From Halodesulfovibrio spirochaetisodalis (lineage in GTDB: Bacteria; Desulfobacterota; Desulfovibrionia; Desulfovibrionales; Desulfovibrionaceae): DNA of 64,000 nt. Position 1 is the first letter of the stretch. Every line of letters starts with the position of its first letter. Below are positions 29,276 through 38,078 of the stretch, piece by piece. The notes beneath the pieces were generated by a model, which worked only from the letters and a program-made list of their open reading frames with translations, had not been told where the DNA came from and made no database searches. Location: contig NZ_JXMS01000004.1 in the NCBI RefSeq assembly GCF_001672295.1, positions 1 through 64,000 of the forward strand, written 5' to 3'. The position numbers and the translations under genes are program-made.

Positions 29276-30025
29276 TTAAGCAGTAACAATTTTGCTGAAG
29301 CTTTCAGCCTTCAAGGAAGCGCCTCCTACCAAGACACCGTCAACATTGTCAAGTGAAATGATCTGAGTAGCATTTTCAGGCTTTACACTTCCGCCATAAA
29401 GAACGCGGGTAGTATTAGCTTTTTCTTTCAAAATATCAAGAAGTTTAGCACGGACAATCGCATGTGCCTCTAAAATTTCTTCCGGCCCGGCTACTTTGCC
29501 AGTCCCGATAGCCCATACAGGTTCGTACGCAATCGCAAGACGCTCTGCTGAAACGTCTGGAATTGTTGCAAGACCTTTCTCAAGCTGCTCAGCAATAACA
29601 GCTTCCAGCTTGCCGCCTTCACGCTCTTCAAGAGTTTCGCCGATGCAAAGGCATACATTAAGGCCGTTGTTAAGAGCAAAGGCAGTTTTTTCTCCAACCT
29701 GTTCACTGGTCTCACCAAAAAGTGCACGACGCTCGGAGTGACCAGTCAATGCCCATGTGCAGCCAGCATCTTTAAGCATTATTGGAGAAATCTCACCAGT
29801 AAAGGCACCTTCAAGAGCTGCACAGACATTCTGGCCGCCAAAGGAATAGCCTTCATGCTTTGTAAAGACTTCACCCGCTGCATGCAGAGCAGTAAATGGG
29901 GGGAACACAACAACTTCTCTGTCAGCAGACAGTTCACCAACAAGCTCAACAAGCTCAGCTGCAGTATCTTTCGCTTCCTGAGCAGTTTTAAACATTTTCC
30001 AGTTTGCAGCCATAAGCTTTTTCAT
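29276..30025 (-). CDS. tpiA: triosephosphate isomerase
   Basis: A 249-residue glycolytic isomerase. ANWKM at the N-terminus, the TGHSERR histidine near 92, the catalytic AYEPVWAIGTG near 162 and the phosphate-binding LYGGSVKPEN are all intact. ATG at 30025 has TAAGGAG upstream. Its start is 17 bp after the rimI stop. Confidence 0.96.
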   Translation of the reverse strand: MKKLMAANWKMFKTAQEAKDTAAELVELVGELSADREVVVFPPFTALHAAGEVFTKHEGYSFGGQNVCAALEGAFTGEISPIMLKDAGCTWALTGHSERRALFGETSEQVGEKTAFALNNGLNVCLCIGETLEEREGGKLEAVIAEQLEKGLATIPDVSAERLAIAYEPVWAIGTGKVAGPEEILEAHAIVRAKLLDILKEKANTTRVLYGGSVKPENATQIISLDNVDGVLVGGASLKAESFSKIVTA

Positions 30026-30042
30026 TGATCTTTGCTCCTTAC

Positions 30043-30546
30043 TTAGCACTGACTACGGGTAAAGTCCGCTAGATTACACTGATAAACCAGCGCATCTTCA
30101 CCAGTATCTTTATAATATTGTTTTCGCACCCCAATCTGAGAAAAGCACATCTGTTCATAAAGATTGATGGCAGGAATATTGGTTCGGCGCACTTCAAGAA
30201 ATGCCTGTTGTATACCTAATTTTTGCCCAATGCAAAGCATAAGAGCAAGTAACCGTTTTCCTGCTCCCTTTCGCCTTTGCTCCGGATCCGTTGCTATGTT
30301 TAATATTTCCAACTCATCAGCAGTGTGGTACATAGCTATATAGGCTACTAATCTTTCATCTTTTTTTAATCCGAAGACTTTAAAAATCTTCTGTTCAAAG
30401 GAAAGATTGAACTCTTTTTCAGTCCAAGGTGTTGAAAAACATTTTTTCTCAAGCGCCGCCACTTCGGCACTGTCTTTTTTCGTCAATTGAAAAAAAACAT
30501 ACCCGTCGGCTTCAAGCGGCCCTATTTTCTCAAATATGTCAGACAT
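30043..30546 (-). CDS. rimI: ribosomal-protein alanine N-acetyltransferase
   Basis: A 167-residue GNAT protein. The acetyl-CoA loop EQRRKGAGKRLL is near 97-108, and LEVRRTNIPAINLYEQM is the typical RimI segment. It acetylates the N-terminal alanine of S18, although some RimI act more broadly. The start at 30546 lies inside the divergent Nudix gene start (11 bp overlap). A longer frame exists to 30621 but would run deep into that gene. Confidence 0.85.
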   Translation of the reverse strand: MSDIFEKIGPLEADGYVFFQLTKKDSAEVAALEKKCFSTPWTEKEFNLSFEQKIFKVFGLKKDERLVAYIAMYHTADELEILNIATDPEQRRKGAGKRLLALMLCIGQKLGIQQAFLEVRRTNIPAINLYEQMCFSQIGVRKQYYKDTGEDALVYQCNLADFTRSQC

Positions 30547-31093
30547 CAAATATCCAGATACTTCTGCCGAAAAATCGAGATCTCGCGGCAGCCATATTGA
30601 AGTGGTCGACAGCCAAGGCAAACCCCTTATGGTGATGCCCTCTGCCAGCGTACACGAACAACGGCTTGCACTAAAATCCGTCTTTGTTCTTATCTATAAT
30701 AAACAGGGAAAATTTCTCTTGCAACGCAGAGCTGACAATAAAGCACTTGCCCCTGGCATGTGGGATATCTCCGCCGCAACGCATGTCGGCGCAACCGAAG
30801 CACTGGAAGCTGCCGCAGAACGCGTCCTCCTGAAAGAGCTCAATCTTTCTTCTGTATCCCTGCACTACCAGAAGTCACAGCAAGAACAAATTGATGATTC
30901 AACTCTTTGGATTTCGCTCTACTCAGCCAATATAGGTTCACGTTCCCTCACACCAAATCCGGAGGAAGTTCAGGACAGTCTGTATGTCGATGCAGAAGAA
31001 TTGTACTCATTTTATGAGCATTTTCCCGGCATGCTCACCCCTGTCCTGACATGGGCAATCGAAGCAGACATCATTTTCCCGAAAAAAACGTAA
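30536..31093 (+). CDS. Nudix hydrolase-like protein (Idi/YfcD type)
   Basis: A 185-residue protein. FLLQRRADNKALAPGMWDISAATHVG is typical in kind of Nudix enzymes related to isopentenyl-diphosphate isomerase and YfcD. The Nudix helix that follows (about 79-103) keeps Glu, Arg and one Glu, but the RE and first metal Glu positions read RV and K. Metal binding may therefore be weakened. The substrate is unknown. It is divergent from rimI, and the two starts overlap by 11 bp. Confidence 0.75.
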   Translation: MSDIKYPDTSAEKSRSRGSHIEVVDSQGKPLMVMPSASVHEQRLALKSVFVLIYNKQGKFLLQRRADNKALAPGMWDISAATHVGATEALEAAAERVLLKELNLSSVSLHYQKSQQEQIDDSTLWISLYSANIGSRSLTPNPEEVQDSLYVDAEELYSFYEHFPGMLTPVLTWAIEADIIFPKKT

Positions 31094-31107
31094 CCTGACT
31101 GCAACGG

Positions 31108-31881
31108 CTACATTAATTGTGCCATTTGGGCATGCAGCAATGTATTTGTTGCCAAGAGTGTCGGGGAGTACAAAGAAAAGTCAGTTGCTGCGTCATATTC
31201 AGTCACCCAGCCACCTGCTTCATTAACAAGCAGCCATCCAGCCGCAGTGTCCCATGGCTTCAAGCCCTTTTCGTAAAAAGCATCAAAACGACCTGCCGCA
31301 AGATACGCAAGGTCTAGCGCAGCCGCCCCAAGGCGACGGACTCCCTGAGACTCTTTCAACACACGGCGCAGTCTGTCAGTAATCTCATCTGCATCTTCCG
31401 CAATGGTATATGGAAAGCCAGTAGCAACAAGTGAGTGTTCAATCTGCTTGTTACGGGTCACAGAAATCTGCTTTTCATTGCACCATGCACCACCACCCGC
31501 CGCAGCATAAAAGCATTCATTCATAATAGGCGTGTTAATCACACCGAGAACGATACGATCTTTATGCCAAAGCCCAACAGAGGAACACACGAACGGCACC
31601 TGATGTGCAAAGTTGGTTGTGCCGTCGATGGGGTCAATGACCCATGTAAGATCATTCAACGGTTCATCCGCAGCACTTTCTTCCGCTAAAAAACTTGCTT
31701 CAGGAAGAATTTTTGCCAGACGATTTTTGATATCATGTTCAACAGCAACATCTGTTTCTGTCACAAGATCAATACGTCCTTTATAGCGAACCTTACGAGG
31801 CTTATCCCATGCTTCACGGATAAGCTCACCAGACTCAATAACAGCAGCACGTACTTGCGGTAATAATTTTTGTAATTCCAT
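31108..31881 (-). CDS. suhB: inositol-1-monophosphatase family protein
   Basis: A 257-residue magnesium-dependent phosphatase. EES near 69 and DPIDGTTNF at 83-91 bind metal, and KPWDTAAG near 207-214 completes the site. ATG at 31881 has CAGGAAG upstream; a start eight codons earlier is less likely. SuhB proteins also act on rRNA transcription in E. coli, which is not inferable here. It lies alone between the convergent Nudix gene and mreB. Confidence 0.88.
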   Translation of the reverse strand: MELQKLLPQVRAAVIESGELIREAWDKPRKVRYKGRIDLVTETDVAVEHDIKNRLAKILPEASFLAEESAADEPLNDLTWVIDPIDGTTNFAHQVPFVCSSVGLWHKDRIVLGVINTPIMNECFYAAAGGGAWCNEKQISVTRNKQIEHSLVATGFPYTIAEDADEITDRLRRVLKESQGVRRLGAAALDLAYLAAGRFDAFYEKGLKPWDTAAGWLLVNEAGGWVTEYDAATDFSLYSPTLLATNTLLHAQMAQLM

Positions 31882-31932
31882 AATAACTTCCTGAATAGCT
31901 TTCACAATATCTTACAATTAGTTGTACGATAA

Positions 31933-31953
31933 AAGGCGACCTGTGGTCGCCTT
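31933..31953 (-). terminator. intrinsic terminator after mreB
   Basis: AAGGCGACC and GGTCGCCTT pair around a three-base loop with a short T-rich tail on the minus strand. Confidence 0.75.
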
Positions 31954-31959
31954 AGAAAG

Positions 31960-32982
31960 TTAGTTTATATATACATCCGAGAACACTGCCCGATCCTCCA
32001 GCGTCTTGCCAGTTCCACGAACTACAGTGGTCAACGGGTCTTCATCAATTAACACCTGCAAACCGGTCTCATGCACGATAAGCTCGTTAAGCCCTTTCAG
32101 CAACGCACCGCCGCCTGCCAAGAGCAGCCCCTGATCTGCAATATCGCCAGCAAGCTCAGGCGGAGTCTTTTCAAGCGCTTTGCGGATTGCATATACAATT
32201 GTTTTTACGGACTCAGAAAGAGCAATACGAATATCAGTGTCACTTACTTCAACAGATGTCGGAGTACCTGACACAATATCCTTACCGGGAACTGTCATTA
32301 CCAAAGGTTCAGGCAAAGGAAAAGCTGAACCAATAGTCATCTTGACCTTCTCGGCCTGATTTTCCCCGACAAGAAGCTGAAACTCTTCCTGAAAATATCT
32401 TTGGATAGAAGCGTTCAAAGCATCTCCTGCCACACGTACAGACTCTGCATACGCAATGGCAGATAATGAAATAATCGCTACCTCTGTTGTACCGCCTCCG
32501 ATATCAACAACCATGGTTCCTACCGGTTCATGAATCGGTCGAGCCGCACCAATGGCCGCAGCCATCGGCTCTTCAACGAGCTTCACATCTCTGGCACCGG
32601 CCTGCTGTGCAGACTCGATAACAGCACGCTTTTCAACCTGCGTAATGCCTGTAGGAACACATATAACAATATTCGGCTTAACAAGACTGAAGCCGGTAAT
32701 AACTTTTTTAATAAAGTAGGAGATCATTTGCTTGGTGACTTCAAAGTCCGCAATAACGCCGTCCTTCATGGGACGAATAGCGCGGATACGCTGAGGAGTA
32801 CGACCAAGAAATTCTTTTGCCTCCCGCCCGACTGCAATAACGCTATTGCGCTCAACGTCAATAGCAACAACAGACGGCTCGTTAAGTACGATACCGTCTT
32901 TACGTGTATATAGAAGCGTATTAGCAGTTCCAAGATCCATAGCGAGATCTTTTCCGAACATGCTCAAGAGTTTTCCCAGCAT
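31960..32982 (-). CDS. mreB: rod-shape protein MreB
   Basis: A 340-residue bacterial actin that guides lateral wall synthesis. The phosphate-1 motif AMDLGTANTL, MVVDIGGGTTEVA and LAGGGALLKGL are present. The expected mreCD genes do not follow; a terminator and suhB do. Its start directly abuts the stop of the GAF gene, so translation is probably coupled. Confidence 0.95.
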   Translation of the reverse strand: MLGKLLSMFGKDLAMDLGTANTLLYTRKDGIVLNEPSVVAIDVERNSVIAVGREAKEFLGRTPQRIRAIRPMKDGVIADFEVTKQMISYFIKKVITGFSLVKPNIVICVPTGITQVEKRAVIESAQQAGARDVKLVEEPMAAAIGAARPIHEPVGTMVVDIGGGTTEVAIISLSAIAYAESVRVAGDALNASIQRYFQEEFQLLVGENQAEKVKMTIGSAFPLPEPLVMTVPGKDIVSGTPTSVEVSDTDIRIALSESVKTIVYAIRKALEKTPPELAGDIADQGLLLAGGGALLKGLNELIVHETGLQVLIDEDPLTTVVRGTGKTLEDRAVFSDVYIN

Positions 32983-34038
32983 TTATTCACCCTCATGGGT
33001 CTTAGATGAAAATGAAAAATTTGATTCATTTTCATATTCATAGGCTGCCGCGCGCTGAAGGTCATCGACCTGTCTGTGCGCCTCGTACAGCTTACTGCGC
33101 AAGTAGAGATTCTCCAGAAAAAGAGAAAGATGTTCTGAAGCCATCTGGCAAAACCCTTTAAGCTCCTCAGGAATAACTTTCGGCTCCTCACTTGCAAGTG
33201 TTAACACTCCGCGAGTCATGCCACCTATTTCCAGCGGGATGCATATTACGCTGACAAAATTAGGTATTCCTTTCTTCTTTCCATATAACGGAGATGTCTG
33301 ACTTGCTTCCTTACCGCCTTCTACAAAGAACGGCATGCTATTCTTAAACACCCAGCCTACCAGACCACTTCCGTATGGGATCTCGCCCATATCACCCTGA
33401 AGCAGTTGGTAGTTTTCCCCCTCAACATGATAGTTTTGACCAGCTTCGTCTCTTGTAGCGAGGCTGCAATATTCAAAACCGGAGGTATCCGAGAGAAGAA
33501 CGAGAAACTTAGAAAGAAAAGAATCCCATTTCTTCAAATGCTTACGTAATGAATAAATGACCTTCAGGCAATGGTACTGCTGTGCTAAATTCACCTGTTC
33601 TTCTACAACAAATGCACGAGAGTACACTTCGTAAACAAGGTCCGCGAACAGTTGCAGAATCTTCTGGTCTTTACTCGAAAATGAATACTGCCTTTTACTG
33701 TCAAGACACAGGACTCCCGCACCATTTTTGAGCGGAACCCCCATAAAGGCTTTAATTTTCGTCTCTTCGTTTTGTTTATAGTACCCAAGGTTGTACTGTC
33801 TGGTGTCAAAATCATTGACCAGCATTGGGGATTCATTGTTAATAATCCACCCCACCAGACCTTTTCCCGTCCCCGCAGAAAAAGTTTCATCCTTGTTAAC
33901 CATGTCACCAAGGCTAAAGCTACTGGCAACAGCAAACTGATTACCAGAGCGCTCCGGCATAACGAGCACAGCTGAGTATGCATCGAAGACACTGCAGATA
34001 ATGCCTAAAATTCTTTCGTAACAAGCAGTTGTATTCAT
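32983..34038 (-). CDS. tandem GAF-domain protein
   Basis: A 351-residue soluble protein with two GAF-like domains (about 5-140 and 175-310). Both contain a G(K/S)GLVGWxxxN motif and a VPL or IPL strand, and a coiled-coil-like tail follows. No output domain is attached. GAF domains bind small ligands or sense redox state. Its fusion-like position, zero bases before mreB, suggests a link to cell shape or simple co-expression; the ligand is unknown. Confidence 0.8.
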   Translation of the reverse strand: MNTTACYERILGIICSVFDAYSAVLVMPERSGNQFAVASSFSLGDMVNKDETFSAGTGKGLVGWIINNESPMLVNDFDTRQYNLGYYKQNEETKIKAFMGVPLKNGAGVLCLDSKRQYSFSSKDQKILQLFADLVYEVYSRAFVVEEQVNLAQQYHCLKVIYSLRKHLKKWDSFLSKFLVLLSDTSGFEYCSLATRDEAGQNYHVEGENYQLLQGDMGEIPYGSGLVGWVFKNSMPFFVEGGKEASQTSPLYGKKKGIPNFVSVICIPLEIGGMTRGVLTLASEEPKVIPEELKGFCQMASEHLSLFLENLYLRSKLYEAHRQVDDLQRAAAYEYENESNFSFSSKTHEGE

Positions 34039-34364
34039 CCAATAAACCCAGTCAAAATATTATGGTCTGCAACGTAAGTAAATGTAAAAATTACGCCACA
34101 ACATTCTATAACGTTTTTTATGTATAGAACATAACCAGCCAGCAATTTGACAGCCACCCCAAGCGGTTTGTTATAAAGTTAACCCCCTCAAAAATTACTA
34201 TCATTTTTTTGACACTACGCCAAGCAATCAGGGGAAAGCTTTTTTTCCATGAAATGCTAGAGTTTTTTTAGAAAAAAAAATACTATGTAACAATGACCAA
34301 GCGCACTGAACTATTGCCAAAACGGTTATTTTACTTTCTTTAACAATAGCCAGCCCAATTACCG
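34039..34364. other. AT-rich divergent intergenic region
   Basis: No gene is seen. It holds the promoters of the GAF-mreB pair and of the 577-residue gene. Runs of T and A are frequent. CTATTG and CAATAG form a loose dyad near 34312-34350. No clear ribosome-binding site precedes 34365. Confidence 0.4.
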
Positions 34365-36098
34365 ATGCTAAAACACTGGAAAGATGCCTTCCGCGAATGC
34401 GGTCTACCATGGAAAGACACTTTTTCATTCAGCGAACCTATCAGCATCACAACTCTTCCTGAGTTGAAAGATTTCCTTGATGCTGTCCAGATCACGCAAT
34501 GTCTGTTGCGGCCTTTTTTTGAAAAAGACGACTATCCGCTTGTTGAACGCGGCGAGCTGCTTCCCTCATTCGAAAGTGACTTTTTTGAATACAAGGATCT
34601 GCCCGGTTTTTCACTGGTGGCATTTGAACGTGAACTTCACTACTTTTCTGAAATCTTCCAGTTTGACATCCTGCACTCCTTAATGGACGTGACCTTCAAG
34701 GCAGACGGATATGCCTGCCCTCTTGAAAATTGCACCATCGAGCAAAATGTAGAGACTATCCAGAACCGTATCCCCCGCAAGATGCACGAAAAATTCAAAG
34801 AAGAGTTCGGTAAAGTAGATACTTCTGTGCTGGACTACTATCCTCAACTGCTCCCGTACATTCTTGAAATGGACAGAGCACACGTTCTTGCTCTTGATTC
34901 ATCCGGTTTCTACCACCTTTCCGGTGTATACGGCTCATTTCCGTCGGATCTCGACCCTGAAATCAAACGCTTCGGCCTGCGTGCGAAAAAATTTGAAGTG
35001 GGTAACCACAAAAAATACGAACACAACAGATTGTTTGTATACCAGTACCTCATGGAACTGTATGGTTTTACCATTTGTTCAGAACGCAGAACATCCAGCG
35101 CCCTGTTCTCCAGACGTCTGCACAAGGCCGGTGAAAAATTTATGGTTCGGGTTCTCGGGCAGACAGACCGCGTTATTACGACAATCTCATCTGCAACAAA
35201 AAAGCGTCATTATCCTACTGTTGAAAAGATTGCTCTTGTACAGGTTGATGAAGATCAGTCTGAAGTCATACGCCAGCTTGAAGAAGGCGGGTTCTTTGTT
35301 GACCGCAAACGCCTTGTCGTAATTTTACGCGTCACCTACACGCAACATAAGTTCAACCCTGAGAACGTACGTCAGGAACGTGCGCTTTCTGTCGCAAAGC
35401 AGGAAGTAATTCATCCTGTAACAGGACGCTCCATTGATGACCTCAATATCATCAAGGACACCACCAACATGATCCTGCGTCTGAACGATATCGTACGCGG
35501 CGAATATGTCGGTCATATTACCTATAAGCGTGTAGAACTTGTCGAAAACACAGATACAGAAGAAAAGCGCCTCAAATTTCTCTACTCCTGGCTGTCAAAA
35601 CATCAGCGCAGAATCATCAGCTACTCTGATGAATTTTATGCAAATGTTGTGAAAGTGCTGGATGGCTACCTGCACGACCCTGATAAAGAAGATGTGTTTG
35701 ATGGACACCGAGCCCTTTATCAGGATGTACAACTCAGGTACAACTACATTCAGCAAGCCCGTAAAATTATGACCCTTGAACGGTTAAAGAAGCGTAAAAT
35801 TAAGGGAGAAAAAATTCCTTACGCAGAAATGCTTCAACAGGCAGTCGGCCTGCTTCAAGAATTAAAATTCGACATCACAACATATTTTGGAGATCTGGTT
35901 GCATCCATCATCAGCATTACTGAGACAATCTTAAACGACCGTTATCTTTGCCGTAACTACATTATGAAGAAAGACGATGACCTTTCTGACTACGGTCTGG
36001 GGATAAAAAAAGAATACGGCAAACTTGTCTCTTTGCTTGACGACATCAAAGCAATCCGCAAATCTCGAACCAAATCTATTGAAGGCTTCGACCTTTAA
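34365..36098 (+). CDS. hypothetical protein, 577 residues
   Basis: A large soluble protein that I cannot assign. There is no signal peptide, membrane span, Walker motif or cysteine cluster. The N-terminal half is mixed alpha/beta. A region near 260-345 looks basic and strand-rich (KKRHYPTVEKIALVQVD, VILRVTYTQHKF). The last 170 residues are helical, with QQARKIMTLERLKKRKIKGEK like a coiled coil. No ribosome-binding site is evident before the ATG, so the start is uncertain. gcvT follows after 50 bp in the same direction. Confidence 0.7.
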   Translation: MLKHWKDAFRECGLPWKDTFSFSEPISITTLPELKDFLDAVQITQCLLRPFFEKDDYPLVERGELLPSFESDFFEYKDLPGFSLVAFERELHYFSEIFQFDILHSLMDVTFKADGYACPLENCTIEQNVETIQNRIPRKMHEKFKEEFGKVDTSVLDYYPQLLPYILEMDRAHVLALDSSGFYHLSGVYGSFPSDLDPEIKRFGLRAKKFEVGNHKKYEHNRLFVYQYLMELYGFTICSERRTSSALFSRRLHKAGEKFMVRVLGQTDRVITTISSATKKRHYPTVEKIALVQVDEDQSEVIRQLEEGGFFVDRKRLVVILRVTYTQHKFNPENVRQERALSVAKQEVIHPVTGRSIDDLNIIKDTTNMILRLNDIVRGEYVGHITYKRVELVENTDTEEKRLKFLYSWLSKHQRRIISYSDEFYANVVKVLDGYLHDPDKEDVFDGHRALYQDVQLRYNYIQQARKIMTLERLKKRKIKGEKIPYAEMLQQAVGLLQELKFDITTYFGDLVASIISITETILNDRYLCRNYIMKKDDDLSDYGLGIKKEYGKLVSLLDDIKAIRKSRTKSIEGFDL

Positions 36099-36148
36099 TA
36101 ACCATAACCACAACCAACAACACTTTAACCTGTCAGGGAGGACATGCT

Positions 36149-37240
36149 GTGTCTGAACTCTTACAAACCCCTCTTACTGCTTGGCACAAAGCTGCTGGTG
36201 CCAAAATGGCTCCGTTCGCAGGATGGGAAATGCCTATCCAGTACACCGGTATCATTGCCGAGCACACACACTGCCGTGAGCAGGCATCCATCTATGACAT
36301 TTGTCACATGGGTGAATTCGGACTTGTAGGTGAAGGTGCTTGTGAAGCTCTTTCAAAGATCGTTACCCACAATCTGGATAAACTTACTCCGGGCAAGTGT
36401 GGATACGGCTTCCTGCTTAATGAAGAAGGCGGTATTCTTGACGACCTTATCATCTACTGCCTTGAAAAAGATGAGTACATGCTCGTTGTTAACGCTGCAT
36501 GCATTGAAAGTGATTTCAAATGGATTGAAAAACATCTGCCGGAACATGTTACGTTAGAAGACATGTCCGATCAGACTTCCAAAATTGACCTTCAGGGACC
36601 AAAGTCATACGAAGTTCTCGAAAAAGTTTTTGACAGCTCCTTGCGTGACCTCAAATACTTCAACTTCCGCACTGTGGACTTCAAAGGTCTCCCTCTTATT
36701 ATCAGCCGAACCGGATACACAGGGGAACTCGGATACGAATTCTACCTTCCGTCCGAGAATGCTCTGGCACTCTGGGAAGCTCTCATGGCTCAGGAAGAAG
36801 TAGAGCCTGCAGGACTTGGCGCTCGCGACACACTTCGCCTTGAAGTCGGTCTGCCACTATATGGTCAGGATCTTGATACAGAACACTCCCCTTCTGCAGC
36901 CGGCATGGGCTGGATGCTCCGCTCCGAAGCCGACTACATCGGTAAAGGCAAAGACAGAGAAGGCACTGAGCTGCTGATTCCACTGTCCATCCCGGGACGC
37001 CGTTCCGCACGTCACCATGACGTTGTTACTCTTGAAGATGGCACAGAAGTAGGGGTAGTCACCAGTGGTTCTTACTGCCCGAGTGTTGGACACTCTGTTG
37101 CGCTTGCATATGTAAAAAAAGAAGCAGCAGAAGGAAATGAAAAGTTCCTCGTTAAAGGGGCTCGCACTTCTCTTGAAGCAACCAAAGCTGAACTGCCATT
37201 CTACAAAGAAGGCACAGCACGCATGAAGCTTGTTGACTAA
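36149..37240 (+). CDS. gcvT: aminomethyltransferase (glycine cleavage T protein)
   Basis: A 363-residue T protein that passes methylene from the H-protein-bound aminomethyl group to tetrahydrofolate. FAGWEMPIQY, DICHMGEF and GARDTLRLEVGLPLYG are intact. GTG at 36149 is used, with AGGGAGG about 8 bases upstream. The H and P protein genes are not next to it. A terminator follows. Confidence 0.92.
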   Translation: MSELLQTPLTAWHKAAGAKMAPFAGWEMPIQYTGIIAEHTHCREQASIYDICHMGEFGLVGEGACEALSKIVTHNLDKLTPGKCGYGFLLNEEGGILDDLIIYCLEKDEYMLVVNAACIESDFKWIEKHLPEHVTLEDMSDQTSKIDLQGPKSYEVLEKVFDSSLRDLKYFNFRTVDFKGLPLIISRTGYTGELGYEFYLPSENALALWEALMAQEEVEPAGLGARDTLRLEVGLPLYGQDLDTEHSPSAAGMGWMLRSEADYIGKGKDREGTELLIPLSIPGRRSARHHDVVTLEDGTEVGVVTSGSYCPSVGHSVALAYVKKEAAEGNEKFLVKGARTSLEATKAELPFYKEGTARMKLVD

Positions 37241-37264
37241 GCTGCATCCTACAGAATAAATTAC

Positions 37265-37288
37265 AAGGGAAGCCACTTGGCTTCCCTT
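37265..37288 (+). terminator. intrinsic terminator after gcvT
   Basis: AAGGGAAGCCA and TGGCTTCCCTT pair around two bases, followed by a T-run. Confidence 0.88.
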
Positions 37289-37333
37289 TTTTATTGCCTT
37301 TGGCACTACATATAAGAACGAGATAAACAATTC

Positions 37334-38065
37334 ATGAAAACATTTTTTCTTGAAGCAGATAAATGGGACGAGCACTGCGTACTTGAAGGTCAGGAAGCAA
37401 AGCACGCCATCAAGGTTCTGCGCATGCGCTCTGGCGACTCCATCCGCCTGTTGGACGGGAAAGGCCGAGAAGGCACGTTCACTATTACAGAGACAACAAA
37501 ACATACTGTAACTCTACAGCAACAGGAAGTAGTCCAACACCCCAAGCCGGAAAATCAATACTACGTAGCAATTGGCTGGGGCAAATCTGTCCGCCGGGGA
37601 TGGATTCTTGAAAAAGCCGTAGAGTTCGGTGCTACAGGTCTATGGTTCTGGCAGGCTGACAGATCACAATCAAAAGTCCCTGCAGAAGCAAAAGAGGGGT
37701 GGGAAGGCCAAATGCTGGCGGGGGCGAAGCAGTGTAACAATCCGTGGGTTCCAGAAATTGCTACATTTACTGACGGCGCTAAAGGCGTTATGCAGGCAGC
37801 TCAGGAATTCGATAATATTTTCATGCTATGGGAGGGACAATCTCCCTCTGAAGTGTTATCCACAGAACAGCTGAACCTTTCCGGAAAAACATTGTTTGTT
37901 GTAGGGCCGGAAGGTGGTTTTTCTGAGTCAGAGGCAACCTATTTTATGGAGCAAGGCGCTAAGCCAGTAAGCCTTGGTAAAAGAATTTTACGATGGGAAA
38001 CAGCTGCCCTGCTGTGTCTCGGGCTTGCATGGTGGAATGGTGAAGTAAACAATGCTGCACGTTAG
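37334..38065 (+). CDS. rsmE: 16S rRNA (uracil-1498-N3)-methyltransferase
   Basis: A 243-residue SPOUT methyltransferase. The N-terminal PUA-like domain contains HAIKVLRM. The C-terminal knot has VVGPEGGFSESE and LGKRILRWETAAL, the AdoMet-binding loops. rarA starts 13 bp after its stop. Confidence 0.92.
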   Translation: MKTFFLEADKWDEHCVLEGQEAKHAIKVLRMRSGDSIRLLDGKGREGTFTITETTKHTVTLQQQEVVQHPKPENQYYVAIGWGKSVRRGWILEKAVEFGATGLWFWQADRSQSKVPAEAKEGWEGQMLAGAKQCNNPWVPEIATFTDGAKGVMQAAQEFDNIFMLWEGQSPSEVLSTEQLNLSGKTLFVVGPEGGFSESEATYFMEQGAKPVSLGKRILRWETAALLCLGLAWWNGEVNNAAR

Positions 38066-38078
38066 CAAGGAGATGTCT

